Origin: an uncultured Bacteroidales bacterium
GTDB lineage: Bacteria; Bacteroidota; Bacteroidia; Bacteroidales; Coprobacteraceae
Length of the DNA stretch: 32,722 nucleotides
Direction: 5' to 3'
Assembly: GCA_949297285.1 (NCBI GenBank)
Contig: CASFRL010000080.1
Location: 1 to 32,722, forward strand
Shown here piece by piece: positions 1 to 8,429 of this stretch. The notes beneath the pieces are model-generated. The model did not search any database and was not told the DNA's origin. It saw nothing but the letters and a program-made list of their open reading frames with translations. The first letter of the stretch is position 1; each line of letters opens with the position of its first letter. The translations under genes and the position numbers were made by a program.

Positions 1-686
1 TATTGCTCTTTACGGCCTGCCAACCAAAAAGACAAAACACAGACAATAACAGCAATACTGCAACAGACTTGATTCGTTTTCCTCTTGCCGAATGGGTTAT
101 CGAAGATGAGTCGGACTCGGCCAGTTTTACTTTCTTACATGACACCCTGGAAGTTGTATCTCCTAAGGGCCTTACCATGTGGTACAATAACGAACTTTCG
201 GGAAACTACAAGATATCATATTCCATATCTCTGCGTATGGATGGCAGAGAATGTGACCGACTTGCCGACATGAACTGTTTCTGGGCAGCCTCTGACCCGC
301 TGCATCCCGATTCGCTTTTTGCCCGGTCTGACGAACGGCATGGCATATTCAAAAATTACAATATGCTCAACCTCTATTATGTGGGATACGGTGGAAACGA
401 CAACACGACTACCCGCTTCAGAAAATACCACGGAAAATTTTACGGGGATGATGAGAGCCGCATAAAACCTTTGTTGCAGGAATATACCGACGAAAATCAT
501 TTACTGAAACCCAACAAATGGTATAATATTGTTATCACCGTACAAAACGGCATTTCAAGTTTTTCGGTAAATGGCGAAGAACTTTTCCGGTTAGAAGACA
601 AAGATCCTTATGAAAAAGGATATTTCGGAATACGATTATTGGAAAACCGGGCGCAAATCACGGCATTCTGCATAGAAAAACTTTAA
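1..686 (+). CDS. DUF6250 lipoprotein, 5'-truncated by window edge
   Basis: The C-terminal ~227 residues of a secreted protein. The visible frame opens at base 3 with the end of a lipoprotein signal (LFTAC followed by a polar linker), so only the first part of the signal peptide lies outside the window. The body resembles DUF6250: a beta-rich, concanavalin-like domain with the family signatures LADMNCFWAASDP, a HxD-type 'ARSDERHG' stretch, LYYVGYGGNDNTTTRFRKY and the C-terminal GYFGIRLLENRAQ. This family is common in Bacteroidota polysaccharide utilization loci, often near pectin-degrading enzymes, but I know of no proven reaction. It lies upstream of and on the same strand as the sugar operon. 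A 347-bp gap containing a full promoter separates them, so it is probably the end of a neighbouring glycan locus rather than part of the operon. Confidence 0.75.
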   Translation, partial: LLFTACQPKRQNTDNNSNTATDLIRFPLAEWVIEDESDSASFTFLHDTLEVVSPKGLTMWYNNELSGNYKISYSISLRMDGRECDRLADMNCFWAASDPLHPDSLFARSDERHGIFKNYNMLNLYYVGYGGNDNTTTRFRKYHGKFYGDDESRIKPLLQEYTDENHLLKPNKWYNIVITVQNGISSFSVNGEELFRLEDKDPYEKGYFGIRLLENRAQITAFCIEKL

Positions 687-827
687 AGAGAGATTTCCTA
701 TTCCCCCAAAAAACTTTTTAACTACTTTCTAAAATCGAACTGTCTTATCTTTAAAACCGCTGAGTATCATATATTTTATACGACACTTTCTTTTATTCTA
801 AAAAAACTAAAACGAATTAGCAAAATA

Positions 828-858
828 TTTGTTTATTTATTTTTTATCCTTATATTTG
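828..858 (+). promoter_or_regulatory. Bacteroidota sigma-ABfr promoter for lacI
   Basis: TTTG at 828-831, a 19-nt spacer and TATATTTG at 851-858 match the Bacteroidota consensus (TTTG, 19-21 nt, TAnnTTTG). Transcription would start near 865, leaving an untranslated leader of about 170 nt before the LacI start. The rest of the 687-1033 gap is very AT-rich. It holds a weaker TATCTTTA (746-753) without a partner box, and no open frame I would call a gene. Confidence 0.7.
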
Positions 859-1008
859 TAACATATAGAATAGGGCTCGGCAAATGTCTAAACTTGAAAA
901 CTTTGTTTCCGTTTTGCCTTTTCAGCCGCCTTTCGCTATATTTATATTCACAATAAACGCATATAAATGCTTTTTTTCAAAAGGAATAGAAAAACATTCC
1001 GTTCCAAA

Positions 1009-1026
1009 AATTAAATCGTTATAGCT
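1009..1026 (+). promoter_or_regulatory. candidate LacI-type autoregulatory operator
   Basis: AATTAAATCGTTATAGCT, eight bases upstream of the lacI start. Compared with the reverse complement of the palindrome before fucI (AGTTAAATCGATTTAGCT), it matches at 15 of 18 positions and keeps the central CG typical of LacI-family operators. Its position in the 5' leader suggests autoregulation by roadblock rather than promoter occlusion. That the regulator binds here is inference. Confidence 0.45.
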
Positions 1027-1033
1027 TTTTCGT

Positions 1034-2044
1034 ATGTCATCGATCAAAAAAGTATCATTAAAAGATATAGCCAAAGCCGCCGGTGTCTCGACAGCTTTGG
1101 TATCTTTTGTGCTGAACGGAAAGATGAAAGAACACCGGGTTGGAGAAGAGACTGCACAACGCATATTGAAAATTGCCCAAGACTTGAACTATCAGCCCAA
1201 TCTGGCAGCCAAAAGCCTGCGAAGCGGCAAAACAAAGACTATCGGTCTGGTCGTTTCCGATATATCCAACCCTTTTTTCTCTCAAATGGCCCGGGTATTG
1301 GAAGATGAAGCTACAAAATGCGGATATACAGTCCTTTTCGGAAGTTCGGATGAAGACAACGACAAAATGAACCGTGTAGTAAACAACCTCGTCAATAAAG
1401 GGGTCGACGGTTTAATTATCGTTCCCTGTGAAAATTCAGAACGGTCGATCGCCTCTCTTATAAAAAATGACATCCCTATCGTTTTATTCGACCGTTATTT
1501 CCCGGATATCAATGTCAGCTACGTAGCCCTGAATAACTTCAATGCGTCTTACATTTCGACCCGACACCTTTTAGAATGTGGTTACAATACCCCTTGTATG
1601 GTCGCCTATGACGTAAATCTCATTCACATGAAAGAACGGATCAGAGGCTATAAAAAAGCGATGGAAGAGGCCGGAAAAAAGAATCTGATCAATGTCATTA
1701 CACTAAAACAGGAAAGTCCCCGAAAATCTGCAGACCGATTGTTACCCAAAATGTTAGATTCCGGAACAGACGCGTTTCTTTTTGCTACCAACATGATATC
1801 GTTAGCCTGTTTATACACGATAAAAGAGTTGAATCCGGCGATTGTCAAAAAAATCGGATTGGCCGGATTCGACGGAAATCCTGTATTCGATTTTTTCAAT
1901 GCACCAATATCTTACATTCAGCAACCTATCGATGTATTGGTTCAAAAGGCTTTGGAAATATTGATCGACCGCATATCGGGAGGAAACACCGTTCAGTCGG
2001 TACTTGCAGAAGGTGAATTTATAAAAGTTTCCCCATCTTCTTAG
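1034..2044 (+). CDS. LacI-family transcriptional regulator of the sugar operon
   Basis: 336 residues, the usual LacI/GalR length. The N-terminal helix-turn-helix (residues ~6-50) reads VSLKDIAKAAGVSTALVSFVLNG and is followed by the hinge (YQPNLAAKSLRSGKT) that contacts the minor groove of the operator centre. The periplasmic-binding-protein-like effector domain starts at TKTIGLVVSDISNPFF and runs to the C-terminus. The start at 1034 places the HTH at the expected distance. The gene begins 78 bp before fucI on the same strand, and an 18-bp CG-centred palindrome lies between them, so it most likely represses the isomerase-lipoprotein-permease-kinase operon and is released by a sugar or sugar phosphate. 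The effector cannot be read from sequence. Autoregulation is suggested by the related site at 1009-1026. Confidence 0.9.
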   Translation: MSSIKKVSLKDIAKAAGVSTALVSFVLNGKMKEHRVGEETAQRILKIAQDLNYQPNLAAKSLRSGKTKTIGLVVSDISNPFFSQMARVLEDEATKCGYTVLFGSSDEDNDKMNRVVNNLVNKGVDGLIIVPCENSERSIASLIKNDIPIVLFDRYFPDINVSYVALNNFNASYISTRHLLECGYNTPCMVAYDVNLIHMKERIRGYKKAMEEAGKKNLINVITLKQESPRKSADRLLPKMLDSGTDAFLFATNMISLACLYTIKELNPAIVKKIGLAGFDGNPVFDFFNAPISYIQQPIDVLVQKALEILIDRISGGNTVQSVLAEGEFIKVSPSS

Positions 2045-2062
2045 GAGATTTTTTCATCTCAA

Positions 2063-2080
2063 AGCTAAATCGATTTAACT
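2063..2080 (+). promoter_or_regulatory. LacI-type operator palindrome before fucI
   Basis: AGCTAAATCGATTTAACT contains a perfect 12-bp palindrome (TAAATCGATTTA, 2066-2077) with a further two matching pairs outside one mismatch. A central CG in an A/T-rich palindrome is the standard LacI-family operator design. It sits 43 bp before the fucI start. I see no good TAnnTTTG box in the 78-bp lacI-fucI gap, so the operon may be cotranscribed from the lacI promoter or use a degenerate promoter here. Confidence 0.6.
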
Positions 2081-2122
2081 AAAACAAAAAAAATTCTATT
2101 ACGAACAAAAAACATTTATATC

Positions 2123-3913
2123 ATGAAAGACTCAAGATTAATCGGTGGAAAACCGAAAATTGGTATCAGACCTATTATCGACGGACGCCGTGGTGGCATT
2201 CGTGAATCGTTGGAAGAGATGACGATGACAATGGCTCGAAAAGTAGCCGAGTTATATTCTTCTACACTGCGTTATAGCGACGGTTCGCCTGTCGAATGTA
2301 TAATTGCAGATACAACAATCGGCGGAGTAGCCGAGGCTGCAATGTGTGCAGAAAAATTTCGTAACAACGGAGTCGGAGTCGTACTTTCTGTAACGCCATG
2401 TTGGTGCTATGGTTTCGAAACGATTGATATGGATGGAGAAATGCCGAAAGCGATCTGGGGATTTAACGGAACAGAACGTCCGGGCGCCGTCTATCTGGCT
2501 TCTGCACTGGCCGGACACACGCAAAAGGGATTACCGACATTCGGTATTTACGGCCATGATGTGCAGGACGTATCGGACGTAGAACACATCCCGGAAGACG
2601 TGCAAGAGAAATTATTGCGCTTCGCCCGGGCCGGTATCGCCGTAGCATCGATGAAAGGGAAATCGTATCTAACCATAGGCAGCGTATCGATGGGAATCGC
2701 CGGTTCTATCCCCAATCCCGATTTTTTTGAAGAATATTTAGGCATGCGCAATGAATATGTCGACGCGTGTGAGATAGAACGTCGAGTAAAACTCGGCATC
2801 TATGATCCCGAAGAGTTTGAACGTGCCATGGCTTGGACAGAGAAGTACTGTAAAGTGAACGAAGGTAAAGATTATAATCCGGAGCATCTGATCTACTCAC
2901 GCAAAGAGAAAGATGAACGGTGGGAGTATGTTGTCAAGATGACATTAATCTTCCGAGACCTGATGATCGGCAATCCGAAATTGGCCGAGATGGGATTTAA
3001 GGAAGAAGCCATGGGACACAACGCCATTGCTGCCGGATTCCAAGGTCAACGGCAATGGACCGATTATATGCCGGACGGAGATTTCTCGGAAGCAATATTG
3101 AATACATCATTCGACTGGAATGGTATTCGCGAAGCCTTTACGTTCGCAACAGAAAACGACACCTTAAATGCAACGTCGATGTTATTTAACCATTTACTGA
3201 CCAATACGGCTCAGATTTTTGCCGATGTCCGCTCCTACTGGAGTCCTCAAGCCATAGAACGTATCAGCGGGAAGAGACCGGAAGGTAAAGCAGCCGGAGG
3301 CTTCATTCACCTTATCAATTCGGGGTCGTGTACTCTGGACGGCGCCGGACGGATGCTAAAAGAGGGACAACCGGCCATGAAACCATTCTGGGAAATAACA
3401 GAAAATGATGTAGAAGAGACCCTTAAGGCTACGACATGGTATCCGGCCTCTCGCGAATATATGCGTGGAGGCGGCTATTCTTCACAGTTTCTCACGGTGG
3501 GCAATATGCCGGTCACCATGTGCCGCATAAACCTCGTCAAAGGTCAAGGACCGGTTTTACAAATTGCCGAAGGATGGACGGTAGATCTTGATCCTGAAGT
3601 ATTCAAAATCATCAATGAACGCACCGACAGGACATGGCCATCGACATTCTTTGCTCCACGGGTAACAGGGAAAGGGTATTTCCGTGACGTATATACCGTG
3701 ATGAACAATTGGGGAGCCAATCATGGTGCCATCTCCTACGGACATGTGGGAGCCGATTTGATCACTCTGGCTTCGATGTTGCGCATACCCGTATGCATGC
3801 ACAATGTCCCTGAAGAGGAAATATTCCGGCCCAGTGCATGGTCGGCTTTCGGAGAAGATGTCGAAGGAAGCGATTTCAGAGCATGCAAAAACTACGGACC
3901 ACTATATAAATAA
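2123..3913 (+). CDS. fucI: L-fucose / D-arabinose isomerase (FucI)
   Basis: 596 residues, close to the 591 of E. coli FucI and strongly similar along its whole length. It is a cytoplasmic, Mn-dependent ketol isomerase that converts L-fucose to L-fuculose and also D-arabinose to D-ribulose. Hallmarks are the N-terminal [50 protein letters not shown] and the C-terminal [12 protein letters not shown]. Aligning E. coli FucI from memory, the metal ligands are Glu344 (in ATENDTLN), Asp368 (in [10 protein letters not shown]) and His541 (in SYGHVGADL), and all are present. It is the first structural gene after the operator, 12 bp before the DUF6786 lipoprotein. The operon has an AraB-type kinase and no class II aldolase, so the physiological substrate may be D-arabinose rather than L-fucose. 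Confidence 0.95.
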   Translation: MKDSRLIGGKPKIGIRPIIDGRRGGIRESLEEMTMTMARKVAELYSSTLRYSDGSPVECIIADTTIGGVAEAAMCAEKFRNNGVGVVLSVTPCWCYGFETIDMDGEMPKAIWGFNGTERPGAVYLASALAGHTQKGLPTFGIYGHDVQDVSDVEHIPEDVQEKLLRFARAGIAVASMKGKSYLTIGSVSMGIAGSIPNPDFFEEYLGMRNEYVDACEIERRVKLGIYDPEEFERAMAWTEKYCKVNEGKDYNPEHLIYSRKEKDERWEYVVKMTLIFRDLMIGNPKLAEMGFKEEAMGHNAIAAGFQGQRQWTDYMPDGDFSEAILNTSFDWNGIREAFTFATENDTLNATSMLFNHLLTNTAQIFADVRSYWSPQAIERISGKRPEGKAAGGFIHLINSGSCTLDGAGRMLKEGQPAMKPFWEITENDVEETLKATTWYPASREYMRGGGYSSQFLTVGNMPVTMCRINLVKGQGPVLQIAEGWTVDLDPEVFKIINERTDRTWPSTFFAPRVTGKGYFRDVYTVMNNWGANHGAISYGHVGADLITLASMLRIPVCMHNVPEEEIFRPSAWSAFGEDVEGSDFRACKNYGPLYK

Positions 3914-3925
3914 GGAGATATAGTT

Positions 3926-5149
3926 ATGAAATTGAAAAACATGAAAAACATACTGTTATGGATAGCGGCAATTGCTGTTGCCACTTCCTGCAACAGTAAA
4001 AAAGATTTTAAAATGGGAACTTATGCTTATGATGCACAGTTTTTAAAAGAACATAACGTGCAATACAAAGAGTTGATCTCGGCCGATGGGAATGCCAAAG
4101 TCATGGTGATTCCGGCATGGCAGGGACGTGTTATGACGACTTCTGCCTCAGGTGATGAAGGCGACAGTTACGGATGGATCAACTACCGCTTTATAAAAGA
4201 GGGGAAGATAAATCCACAATTCAATCCGGTCGGAGGAGAAGAGCGTTTCTGGTTAGGGCCTGAAGGCGGACCTTTTTCACTCTATTTTAAAGAGGGGGCC
4301 GAACAGGTTTATGAAAATTGGCTGGTTCCTCCCGTTATAGACACAGAGGCTTATGATATAAAAGCCGAGAACGGCAACAGTATTCGTTTTGTAAAAGATA
4401 CGCAGGTGAAAAACGCCTCGGGTACGACGTTCAATATTAACATAGACCGTACCGTATCACTGATGGATAATGCAGAAATCGAATCTGAATATGGAATCGA
4501 ACTGGGAAAGGACCTGAAAGTAGTAGCCTACAAAAGCGAAAACAAAATCACCAACACAGGAACTGAAGCCTGGAAGAAAGAGACAGGACTGGTATCGGTA
4601 TGGATGTTGAGCCATTTCAACCCGACACCTACAACTACGGTATTTATTCCATACAACCAAGATGCCGAAGGGACGATTGTCAATGACGAATATTTCGGGA
4701 AAATACCAGCCGACAGACTGATCACGGACAACGGTATTCTGTATTTCAAAATAGACGGTAAATGGCGTTCGAAATTAGGTATACCGGCCGGACGGGCAAC
4801 AGGGCTATGTGGTAGTTATGACTCCTCGAAGGGGGTACTCACCATACTCAGTTGCCAACTTCCTCAAGAACCGGCTTCGTATGTAAACGGGCAATGGGGT
4901 CCGCAAGACGATCCTTTTGCCGGGGATGTGATAAATGCCTATAATGACGGCCCGCTGGAAGACGGATCTATCATGGGTCCTTTTTATGAAATAGAGACCT
5001 CATCGCCCGGTGCAGAACTGGCCCCTGGTGCTTCGCTGACTCATAGCCAGAAAGTCATTCATATTCAAGGGAGCGAAGAAGAGTTAGCACCGATCGTAAA
5101 GAAAATTTTCGGAGCCGATCTGAACATCATTAAAACAAAATTTCAATAA
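3926..5149 (+). CDS. DUF6786 lipoprotein with mutarotase-like features
   Basis: 407 residues. A signal peptide ends in a lipobox (AVATSC, Cys22), so the protein should be lipid-anchored in the periplasm or at the outer membrane. The body resembles DUF6786: GYSW-type 'SYGWINYRFI', NPVGGEERFWLGPEGGPFS and a C-terminal GPFYEIETSSPGAEL followed by PGASLTHSQ. The last segment resembles the end of aldose-1-epimerase/galactose-mutarotase beta-sandwiches. Being encoded 12 bp after the isomerase and 24 bp before the permease ties it to uptake of the same sugar. A role as an extracytoplasmic mutarotase or sugar-binding protein that supplies the right anomer to the permease is inference. No catalytic residues can be assigned with confidence. 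Confidence 0.7.
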   Translation: MKLKNMKNILLWIAAIAVATSCNSKKDFKMGTYAYDAQFLKEHNVQYKELISADGNAKVMVIPAWQGRVMTTSASGDEGDSYGWINYRFIKEGKINPQFNPVGGEERFWLGPEGGPFSLYFKEGAEQVYENWLVPPVIDTEAYDIKAENGNSIRFVKDTQVKNASGTTFNINIDRTVSLMDNAEIESEYGIELGKDLKVVAYKSENKITNTGTEAWKKETGLVSVWMLSHFNPTPTTTVFIPYNQDAEGTIVNDEYFGKIPADRLITDNGILYFKIDGKWRSKLGIPAGRATGLCGSYDSSKGVLTILSCQLPQEPASYVNGQWGPQDDPFAGDVINAYNDGPLEDGSIMGPFYEIETSSPGAELAPGASLTHSQKVIHIQGSEEELAPIVKKIFGADLNIIKTKFQ

Positions 5150-5173
5150 AATCAGTCTATAAAAAACACAGAT

Positions 5174-6595
5174 ATGGAATCGAATAGAATCGTACCCCGG
5201 AACGTCTTGTTTCCATTCATATTGCTCACAACCCTGTTTTTCGCATGGGCTATACCGAACAATCTGACCGACACAATGCTGGCGGCCTTTAAACGCATCA
5301 TGAGTATCAGCGACTCTAAAACTGCATGGATTCAAGTGGTATGTTATTTATTGGGATACGGATGTTGCGCTATTCCGGGAGCACTGTTTATCAAGAAATA
5401 CACATACAAAGCCGGCGTCATGCTGGGATTGGGGTTATATGCATTAGGGGCCCTTTTGTTTTATCCCGCCATGTTGTGTTCCGAGATAAATATCAATTTC
5501 AGCTTTTTCATGTATCTGCTGGCTATCTTTGTACTGTTTGCCGGACTGTCGGTACTCGAGACATCGACCAACTCGTATGTACTTTCTTTCGGTCCCGAAG
5601 ATACAGCAACACGCCGCCTTAACTTTTCACAATCGTTCAATCCCTTCGGGGCTATTGCCGGAGTTGTAATCAGCCAGATTTTCATTTTATCGCAGCTAAA
5701 TCTGTTAACAGCTTCTGAACGGGCACAATTACCGGCGGCCGACCTGGCAGCTATCCAAAGTGAAGAATTGAATGCCGTAACTACGGCCTATGTTGTATTG
5801 GGAGTCATCATGTTGCTGCTTTTGATAGCCATCCGCTTGACAAAAATGCCCAATTTGCGAGAAGAGAAAGGGAAACTGGAGTTTGGCGCCACCTTCCGCC
5901 GGTTGATAAAAAACAAGAACTATGTATGGGGAGTAGTAGCGCAATTTTTCTATGTAGGGGCACAAATTGCCGTCTGGTCATTTGTCATCCGCTATGCCAT
6001 GCATCAACTGAATTTCGATGCTATTTTGGCCGGACTGGGAGAATCTGCCTCTGCCGAACAGGTAGTAACCGCCTTGCGCAATGTAGAACCGGTTGCCGCT
6101 GGATTCTACAATGTGTGCGAGTGGTTGGGACTGGACGACCTTCTTCCCCGCACAGCCGAACAAGCCGGGGCAACCTATTACATCTTGTCGCTGGTTCTTT
6201 TTGTGATCATGCGTTTTGTCTGCACCGGATTGATGAAATATATCAAAGCTTATAAAATACTTTTTGCACTGGCTATGGCCGGAGTAATTTTCTGTCTTGG
6301 AGCGATATTCGGTAACGGCAGTTTCGGCGTGTATTGTTTAATGTGTATCTCGGGATGTATGTCTCTGATGTTCCCCACTATTTACGGATATGGATTGGCC
6401 GGACTCGAAAACGATACCAAAATAGGTGGTTCCGGCATGGTAATGGCTATTGCCGGTGCTGCTGTATTGACGCAAATACAGGGTATTGTTTCTGATTCGA
6501 CGGGAAGTATAAGCACGGCATACGTTGTCCCGGCCATTGCCTTTGCCGTAGTGGCTTATTATGGCTTTTTTATTGCGAGAAAGCAAAATATTTAA
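5174..6595 (+). CDS. fucP: FucP-family sugar:H+ symporter (MFS)
   Basis: 473 residues, 12 predicted membrane helices, inner membrane. It aligns with E. coli FucP: the first helix contains FAWAIPNNLTD, with Asp33 at the place of the proton-coupling Asp46. LSVLETSTNSYV carries Glu129 at the place of Glu135, and RLNFSQSFNPFGAI matches the sugar-binding RLN..QTFNSFGA segment. It is longer than the 438-residue E. coli protein. The extra length is mainly in a hydrophilic stretch after helix 7 (LNFDAILAGLGES to LLPRTAEQAG) and in the helix 5-6 loop. E. coli FucP carries L-fucose and also D-arabinose, so the substrate is not decided by family alone. The gene is 24 bp after the lipoprotein and 15 bp before the kinase. 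Confidence 0.9.
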   Translation: MESNRIVPRNVLFPFILLTTLFFAWAIPNNLTDTMLAAFKRIMSISDSKTAWIQVVCYLLGYGCCAIPGALFIKKYTYKAGVMLGLGLYALGALLFYPAMLCSEININFSFFMYLLAIFVLFAGLSVLETSTNSYVLSFGPEDTATRRLNFSQSFNPFGAIAGVVISQIFILSQLNLLTASERAQLPAADLAAIQSEELNAVTTAYVVLGVIMLLLLIAIRLTKMPNLREEKGKLEFGATFRRLIKNKNYVWGVVAQFFYVGAQIAVWSFVIRYAMHQLNFDAILAGLGESASAEQVVTALRNVEPVAAGFYNVCEWLGLDDLLPRTAEQAGATYYILSLVLFVIMRFVCTGLMKYIKAYKILFALAMAGVIFCLGAIFGNGSFGVYCLMCISGCMSLMFPTIYGYGLAGLENDTKIGGSGMVMAIAGAAVLTQIQGIVSDSTGSISTAYVVPAIAFAVVAYYGFFIARKQNI

Positions 6596-6610
6596 CGAAA
6601 TGGACAGAAT

Positions 6611-8251
6611 ATGGAGACGAAACAAAAATATGCAATCGGTCTCGATTTCGGGACAGATTCTTGTCGTGCACTGATCGTAGATGTCGGGAACGGGAAAGAG
6701 AGAGCAACAGGGGTAAGTTTTTACCCTCGGTGGAAAGCCGGCCTATATTGCGATGCCCAATCGAACCGTTATCGTCAGCATCCATTAGATTATATCGAAG
6801 CGATGAAAGATGCTGTACACATTGCCGTATCACAGTTGTCGCCGGAAGAGACAAAAACCATTTGCGGAGTATGCTTCGATACGACAGGCAGTACCCCGGC
6901 TTTGACCGATGCCAGCGGTACACCGCTGGCTCTGCTCCCAGAATTTAGGGAAGAGCCGGATGCCATGTTTGTCCTTTGGAAAGACCATACAGCGGTTCGT
7001 GAAGCGGAACAAATCAATGTTTTGGTAAAAAAACTCGGTGCCGACTATCTGATGTATGAGGGCGGAACTTATTCTTCGGAATGGGTATGGTCTAAAGTTT
7101 TGCATATCATCAACACGAACGAAAAAGTAAAAAATGCCGCTTATTCATGGGTAGAGCATTGCGATTGGATTACCGGATTGGTAACCGGAAACACGATACC
7201 CGAAAAAATGTTCCGGAGCCGTTGTGCCGCAGGCCATAAAGCGATGTGGCACGAACGTTGGGGATTGCCTTCGTCCGATTTTCTTAAAGAACTCAACCCG
7301 CATTTGGCCGAAATGCGCCTTCACCTATACTCAGAAACATACACCAGCGGAACTTGTGCCGGGCACTTAACAACCGAATGGGCCGAACAGTTGGGAATCC
7401 CTGCCGGTATAGCCGTATCGGTTGGGGCAATCGATGCGCACATGGGTGCCGTAGGCGCCTCAATAGCGCCCAAAGTACTGACCCGCATCATCGGCACTTC
7501 GACCTGCGATATCATGGTAGCAGAAAAAGATGAAATCGGTGACCGCTGCATCGAAGGAATTTGCGGACAAGTCGACGGTTCGGTGCTTCCGGGATACATA
7601 GGTTTCGAGGCCGGGCAATCTGCATTCGGCGACATTTATGCTTGGTTTAAGAACATATTGTCTTGGCCGCTGAAATTTATATCGGACGAAAAGGTAAAAC
7701 AGCAGATACAAGACAATATATTATCGGAACTTACCGATGCCGCCCAACGCTCCACGCCCTCTATAAACTCTGCGGTAGCTTTGGACTGGATGAACGGACG
7801 ACGCACCCCGGATGCAAATCAAAATGTAAAAGGTATCATTGCCGGTCTGACATTGGGTAGCAGTGCTCCCGACATTTATCGGACTCTCGTAGAGGCTACC
7901 GCTTTCGGCTCGCGACGTATCGTAGAACACATGCAATCACAGGGTCTGCATATCGAATCGGTCAACGCTATTGGCGGAATCAGCAAAAAGGCACCGTTTG
8001 TCATGCAAACATTGGCCAATGTCATGAATATGCCGATTCGGGTTATCCGCTCGGAACAGGCCTGTGCTTTAGGTGCTGCAATGTTTGCGGCTGTGGCGGC
8101 CGGCATTTACCCGGACATCAGCAAGGCGATCTTACATATGGGATCGGACATCGAAGCTGAATATTTGCCCGATCCGGAACATGTAGAAAGGTATGATGCG
8201 CTGTACCGCAAATATTTAGAACTCGCCAAACTGGCAGAGAAGATCAACTAA
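6611..8251 (+). CDS. araB: AraB-type ribulokinase (FGGY family)
   Basis: 546 residues. It matches AraB ribulokinases throughout: IGLDFGTDSCRALIVD (phosphate 1 loop), YPRWKAGLYCDAQSN, CFDTTGSTPAL, FVLWKDHTAVREAE, GGTYSSEWVWSK, RCAAGHKAMWHERWG, then AIDAHMGAVGA with the likely catalytic base Asp275, IIGTSTCDIMVAEKD, GQVDGSVLPGYIGFEAGQSAFGD and NGRRTPDANQ. These kinases phosphorylate C5 of L- or D-ribulose and related ketopentoses. It is clearly of this type and not of the shorter rhamnulokinase/fuculokinase type. As the last gene of a fucI-fucP operon it would turn the D-ribulose made from D-arabinose into D-ribulose 5-phosphate, which needs no aldolase. L-arabinose use is less likely because no araA or araD is nearby. 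Confidence 0.88.
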   Translation: METKQKYAIGLDFGTDSCRALIVDVGNGKERATGVSFYPRWKAGLYCDAQSNRYRQHPLDYIEAMKDAVHIAVSQLSPEETKTICGVCFDTTGSTPALTDASGTPLALLPEFREEPDAMFVLWKDHTAVREAEQINVLVKKLGADYLMYEGGTYSSEWVWSKVLHIINTNEKVKNAAYSWVEHCDWITGLVTGNTIPEKMFRSRCAAGHKAMWHERWGLPSSDFLKELNPHLAEMRLHLYSETYTSGTCAGHLTTEWAEQLGIPAGIAVSVGAIDAHMGAVGASIAPKVLTRIIGTSTCDIMVAEKDEIGDRCIEGICGQVDGSVLPGYIGFEAGQSAFGDIYAWFKNILSWPLKFISDEKVKQQIQDNILSELTDAAQRSTPSINSAVALDWMNGRRTPDANQNVKGIIAGLTLGSSAPDIYRTLVEATAFGSRRIVEHMQSQGLHIESVNAIGGISKKAPFVMQTLANVMNMPIRVIRSEQACALGAAMFAAVAAGIYPDISKAILHMGSDIEAEYLPDPEHVERYDALYRKYLELAKLAEKIN

Positions 8252-8382
8252 TGCTATAAAAGCGAACAGGTTCAAATATTTTTTATTGTATAACTAAAAC
8301 GGTAGGTTTCTCTTCGCAATCATACCCTGCTGATATTTTTAAATTTCGGATCACTAAGTTTCAGATTTATCGGTTATATAGA

Positions 8383-8416
8383 AAAAAGAGTCGGAATCGT
8401 GATTCCGACTCTTTTT
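8383..8416. terminator. bidirectional intrinsic terminator
   Basis: Perfect 11-bp stem GAGTCGGAATC / GATTCCGACTC with a 2-nt loop, preceded by six A and followed by five T. It lies between the convergent kinase and TonB-like genes, so it can end transcripts from both sides. The rest of the 8252-8429 gap shows no feature. Confidence 0.85.
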
Positions 8417-8429
8417 GTTGATTATTTTA

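Noticed and set aside
6611..8251. Calling the kinase L-fuculokinase (fucK) from its operon context
   Set aside because: Length and all motifs are those of AraB ribulokinases, not of the shorter fuculokinase/rhamnulokinase branch.
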